Assembly (NCBI GenBank): GCA_038213835.1
Contig: JBBQSN010000149.1
Coordinates: 1 to 8,210, forward strand
Reading direction: 5' to 3'
From: JBBQSN01 sp038213835
Lineage (GTDB): Bacteria > Actinomycetota > Actinomycetes > Actinomycetales > CAWJMD01
DNA: 8,210 bases
Part shown: one piece after another, positions 5,881 to 8,210 of the stretch
Numbering within the stretch: position 1 is the first letter of the stretch
Layout of the letters: every line of letters starts with the position of its first letter
Made by a program: the position numbers and the translations under genes
The notes under the pieces: generated by a model
What the model saw: only the letters and a program-made list of their open reading frames with translations
Told to the model about the DNA's origin: nothing
Database searches by the model: none

Positions 5881-6506
5881 GCCCGGGTCTCGCGCGCCGC
5901 CTGCTTGGCCGCCGTGCGGTCCGAGCCGCCGCGCATCCGGACGGCCTGCAGCACGTAGTCGACGCCGGTCACGAGCGTGACGAGCACGGCGGCGGCCATC
6001 ACCACCCAGCCGATCACGACCGCCCAGGTGCCGAGCCAGATCTCGGTGGGGAACAGGAAGAACCCCAGGGCGATCGACTGCAGGACGGTCTTGAGCTTTC
6101 CGCCGCGGCCGGCGGGCATCACCCCGTGCCGGATGACGACGAACCGCATCAGGGTGATGCCGAGCTCGCGGCCGAGCACCAGCACGGTGACCCACCACGG
6201 CAGCAGACCCAGCACCGACAGCAGGACCAGAGCCGTCCCGACCAGCGCCTTGTCCGCGATCGGGTCGGCGATCTTGCCGAAGTCGGTGACCAGGCCCATC
6301 CGGCGGGCGAGCTCGCCGTCGACCCGATCGGTGGCGATGGCCATGAGGAAGACCCCCAGGGCACCGAGGCGCCACCAGGGGTCCTGCCCGGCGTCGTGGA
6401 CCAGCAGCACGCCCATCACCGGCACCAGCAGGACCCGCAGCACGGTCAGTGCGTTCGGCAGGTTCCAGTTGCTGGGGGTCGTGCTGGCGGGTGCGGCGGC
6501 GCTCAC
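5877..6506 (-). CDS. pgsA: CDP-alcohol phosphatidyltransferase, probable phosphatidylglycerophosphate synthase
   Basis: The 209-aa integral membrane enzyme is expected to transfer a phosphatidyl group from CDP-diacylglycerol to glycerol-3-phosphate, the first step toward phosphatidylglycerol and cardiolipin. The complete family signature is visible: Asp60, Asp63-Gly64, Ala67-Arg68, Gly77, Asp81 and Asp85 (D-X2-DG-X2-AR-X8-G-X3-D-X3-D). The opening NWNLPNALTVLRVLLVPV (13-30) is characteristic of PgsA. Hydrophobic segments at about 18-36, 46-59, 87-103, 104-121, 141-153 and 158-180 fit the six-helix fold; the C-terminal tail is Arg/Lys-rich and probably cytoplasmic. GTG 6506 overlaps the rimO TGA by four bases (GTGA), and the 3' end overlaps cinA the same way. 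Actinobacteria often carry several paralogues of this family, so the exact acceptor alcohol is inferred from the NWNLPN-type N-terminus and from synteny. Confidence 0.92.
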   Translation of the reverse strand: MSAAAPASTTPSNWNLPNALTVLRVLLVPVMGVLLVHDAGQDPWWRLGALGVFLMAIATDRVDGELARRMGLVTDFGKIADPIADKALVGTALVLLSVLGLLPWWVTVLVLGRELGITLMRFVVIRHGVMPAGRGGKLKTVLQSIALGFFLFPTEIWLGTWAVVIGWVVMAAAVLVTLVTGVDYVLQAVRMRGGSDRTAAKQAARETRA

Positions 6507-8050
6507 GACGCGGCCATGGGCGGCTCGGCCACGAGGTCCGCGCCCTGCGACCCGGTGACCACGGCGGTGACCAGGTCGCCGACCGACAGGTCCTCGGCCC
6601 GCTCACCCACCAACGAGGTGCTGCCGTCGACGTCGGGGCCCTGGTGCTCGGCCCGTCCGACGGGGACGCCGTCCTCGTCCATCTCCTCGACCAGGACGAC
6701 CACCTCGTGGCCGATCCGCTCCTCGGCCCGCTGGTCGGTGAGCTCGCTCACCAGGTCGGTGGTGGCCCGCAGCCGCTCGGCGATCGTGCCGGCGTCGTGC
6801 TTGCCGTCGAGGCCCTCGGCCTCGGTGCCGTCCTCGTCGGAGTAGCCGAAGACGCCGACGACGTCGAGCCGGGCGCGCTCGAGGAAGTCGTGCAGGTCAG
6901 CCAGCTGGTCCTCGGTCTCGCCGGGGAAGCCGACGATGACGTTCGAGCGGATGCCGGCCTCGGGCGCCAGGGCCCGGACGCGCTCGACCAGCTCGACGAA
7001 CGGCTCGGTGCCGCCGAAGCGCCGCATCCGCCGCAGCACCTCGGGCGCACTGTGCTGGAACGACAGGTCGAAGTACGGCACGACGCCGGGCGTCTGCGCG
7101 ATGGCCTCCAGCAGACCGGGTCTCACCTCGGCGGGCTGCAGGTACGACACCCGGACGCGGTCGATGCCCTCGATCGCCGACAGCTCCGGCAGCAGCGTCT
7201 CCAGCAGCCGGATGTCGCCGAGGTCCTTGCCGTACGAGGTGGAGTTCTCGCTGACGAGGAAGATCTCCCGCACGCCCTGGTCGGCCAGCCAGCGCGCCTC
7301 GTCAAGCACCTCGGCGGGACGACGGGACAGGAACGAGCCGCGGAAGGCGGGGATGGCGCAGAACGTGCAGCGACGGTCGCAGCCGGAGGCGAGCTTGAGC
7401 GGCGCCCAGGGCCGGCCGTCGAGCCGGCGCCGGATCACCCGCGGCCCGGACGCGGGCGCCAGCCCGGCGGGGAGGTCGGTCGGCTGGTCGAGGGGGGCGG
7501 CGACCGCGTGACCGGGGACGGCGACACCGGCCGAGGCGCCCTGCCGCGCGGACGGGCTGAGCGGGAGCAGGGTGCGCCGGTCGCGCGGCACGTGCGAGGC
7601 CGGCTTGTCGCCGTTCAGGATCGCGTCGAGGTGGCCGGACAGGTCGGCGTAGGAGTCGAAGCCGAGCACGGCGTCGGCTTCGGGCAGCTGGTCGGCCAGC
7701 TCGGTGCCGTAGCGCTCGGCCAGGCAGCCGACGGCGACGACGGCTCTGGTGCGGTGGGTGGTGCCGTCCTTGAGGTCGGACGCCTCGAGCAGCGCGTCGA
7801 CGGAGTCCTTCTTGGCCTGCGCGACGAAGCCGCAGGTGTTGACGACCGCGACGTCGGCGTCCGCGGCGTCCTCGACCAGGGTCCAGCCGGCGTCGGCGAG
7901 GCGTCCGGCGAGCTCCTCGGAGTCGACCTCGTTGCGCACGCAGCCCAGGGTCACCAGGGCCACCGACCGTGCGCCAGGCGTCGTCACCGACGTGGCCTCG
8001 GCGCTCGACGTCCGGTCAGACGTCGGCGGTGACGTGGTGGTCGAGGGCAC
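6503..8050 (-). CDS. rimO: Ribosomal protein S12 methylthiotransferase RimO
   Basis: This 515-aa radical SAM enzyme methylthiolates the conserved aspartate of ribosomal protein S12. The N-terminal UPF0004 domain (about 29-150) has its three cluster cysteines at Cys37 (TLGCVRNEVDSEELAGRL), Cys73 (NTCGFV) and Cys109 (VGCLAERYG). The radical SAM domain carries Cys224, Cys228 and Cys231 (CDRRCTFC), which bind the second 4Fe-4S cluster. It is followed by RPAEVLDEARWL, FDLSFQHSAPEVLRRM and GFPGETEDQ. A TRAM-like domain occupies about the last 70 residues. A Pro/Ala-rich linker (about 150-205) between the first two domains makes it longer than the roughly 440-aa E. coli enzyme, as is common in actinobacteria. 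GTG 8050 is chosen because TACGCT lies exactly 6 nt upstream; an in-frame GTG at 8074 would add eight residues. The 3' end overlaps pgsA by four bases. Confidence 0.95.
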   Translation of the reverse strand: MPSTTTSPPTSDRTSSAEATSVTTPGARSVALVTLGCVRNEVDSEELAGRLADAGWTLVEDAADADVAVVNTCGFVAQAKKDSVDALLEASDLKDGTTHRTRAVVAVGCLAERYGTELADQLPEADAVLGFDSYADLSGHLDAILNGDKPASHVPRDRRTLLPLSPSARQGASAGVAVPGHAVAAPLDQPTDLPAGLAPASGPRVIRRRLDGRPWAPLKLASGCDRRCTFCAIPAFRGSFLSRRPAEVLDEARWLADQGVREIFLVSENSTSYGKDLGDIRLLETLLPELSAIEGIDRVRVSYLQPAEVRPGLLEAIAQTPGVVPYFDLSFQHSAPEVLRRMRRFGGTEPFVELVERVRALAPEAGIRSNVIVGFPGETEDQLADLHDFLERARLDVVGVFGYSDEDGTEAEGLDGKHDAGTIAERLRATTDLVSELTDQRAEERIGHEVVVLVEEMDEDGVPVGRAEHQGPDVDGSTSLVGERAEDLSVGDLVTAVVTGSQGADLVAEPPMAAS

Positions 8051-8056
8051 CCCGCG

Positions 8057-8062
8057 AGCGTA
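8057..8062 (-). promoter_or_regulatory. Putative -10 element for leaderless rimO operon transcript
   Basis: TACGCT on the - strand ends 6 nt before the GTG at 8050. This is the same geometry as TACGGT upstream of pepN, and again no SD precedes the start. The expected transcript would begin at the start codon. The -35 position (about 8080-8085) holds only a weak match, TTCGGG, immediately next to the tandem repeat. This would be the promoter for rimO-pgsA-cinA. Confidence 0.45.
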
Positions 8063-8086
8063 CGCGAGTGCCACCGGTGGCCCGAA

Positions 8087-8210
8087 CGCTCGCTCACGGC
8101 TCGTCCCTCGCCGTGGCGTGCGCGCTGTGCCTGATGGTTCGCTCGCTCCGCTCGCTCACGGCTCGTCCCTCGCCGTGGCGTGCGCGCTGTGCCTGATGGT
8201 TCGCTCGCTC
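8087..8210. repeat. Two perfect 62-bp tandem repeats at the right edge
   Basis: Bases 8087-8148 and 8149-8210 are identical over all 62 positions. The second copy ends exactly at the window edge, so further copies may follow. Each unit contains an inverted repeat, CACGGC-N9-GCCGTG (8095-8115 and 8157-8177), and GCTCGCTC octamers that produce shorter sub-repeats at the unit junction. No gene with family similarity is seen in it; the + strand frame across it is low-complexity Ser/Arg/Ala. It begins about 37 bp upstream of the rimO start codon, so it abuts the predicted rimO promoter. Confidence 0.9.

Noticed and set aside
6449..8032. Long + strand open frame opposite rimO and pgsA
   Set aside because: It is a low-complexity Gly/Val/Arg/Asp shadow of rimO with no recognisable domain.
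8051..8074. Upstream GTG (8074) as the rimO start
   Set aside because: It has no SD, and the TACGCT element lies between it and GTG 8050 at leaderless spacing; the choice is favoured rather than proven.
7969..8196. Small + strand open frame running through the tandem repeat
   Set aside because: It starts inside antisense rimO sequence, has no SD, and its distal part is merely the translated 62-bp repeat.
8087..8210. CRISPR array
   Set aside because: The two 62-bp units are contiguous with no unique spacers, and no cas gene is in view.

Overview
The window is very GC-rich, uses GTG starts freely and is densely packed. Its gene order (rimO-pgsA-cinA, with a ClgR-type regulator nearby) is typical of Actinomycetota. 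The sequence does not settle the genus. It reads as ordinary chromosomal core DNA with a few unusual intergenic elements. I see no transposase, integrase, CRISPR array, phage gene, toxin-antitoxin pair, rRNA or tRNA.

Left part, + strand (1-2946): a small VOC-superfamily protein sits behind a short promoter/operator region containing a perfect 8-bp inverted repeat. It is followed 50 nt later by an M1-family aminopeptidase N (pepN) with its full catalytic motif set. The pepN start has no Shine-Dalgarno (SD) sequence, but a TANNNT hexamer lies exactly 6 nt upstream, which suggests a leaderless mRNA.

Middle, - strand (2977-5198): a 113-aa Xre-type regulator matching ClgR ends convergently against pepN, only 30 nt away. 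Upstream of it is a 374-nt gene-free stretch with a 12-bp perfect stem-loop and several overlapping inverted repeats. Then comes a secreted proteinase K/subtilisin-like serine protease with signal peptide, I9 propeptide, S8 catalytic domain and C-terminal PPC-like domain.

Right part, - strand (5338-8050): rimO, pgsA and cinA are linked by two identical 4-nt GTGA stop/start overlaps. This indicates one translationally coupled operon read right to left. rimO also has a leaderless-type start. Directly upstream of its promoter are two perfect tandem copies of a 62-bp repeat that run to the window's right edge.

Functionally, rimO (S12 methylthiolation), pgsA (anionic phospholipid synthesis) and cinA (NMN deamidation) are housekeeping genes. 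ClgR is known in actinobacteria as an activator of Clp protease and stress genes. The main departures from the usual layout are the secreted protease between cinA and clgR, the structured spacer between those two genes, and the 62-bp tandem repeat at the rimO promoter. I do not see a convincing undescribed multi-gene system.
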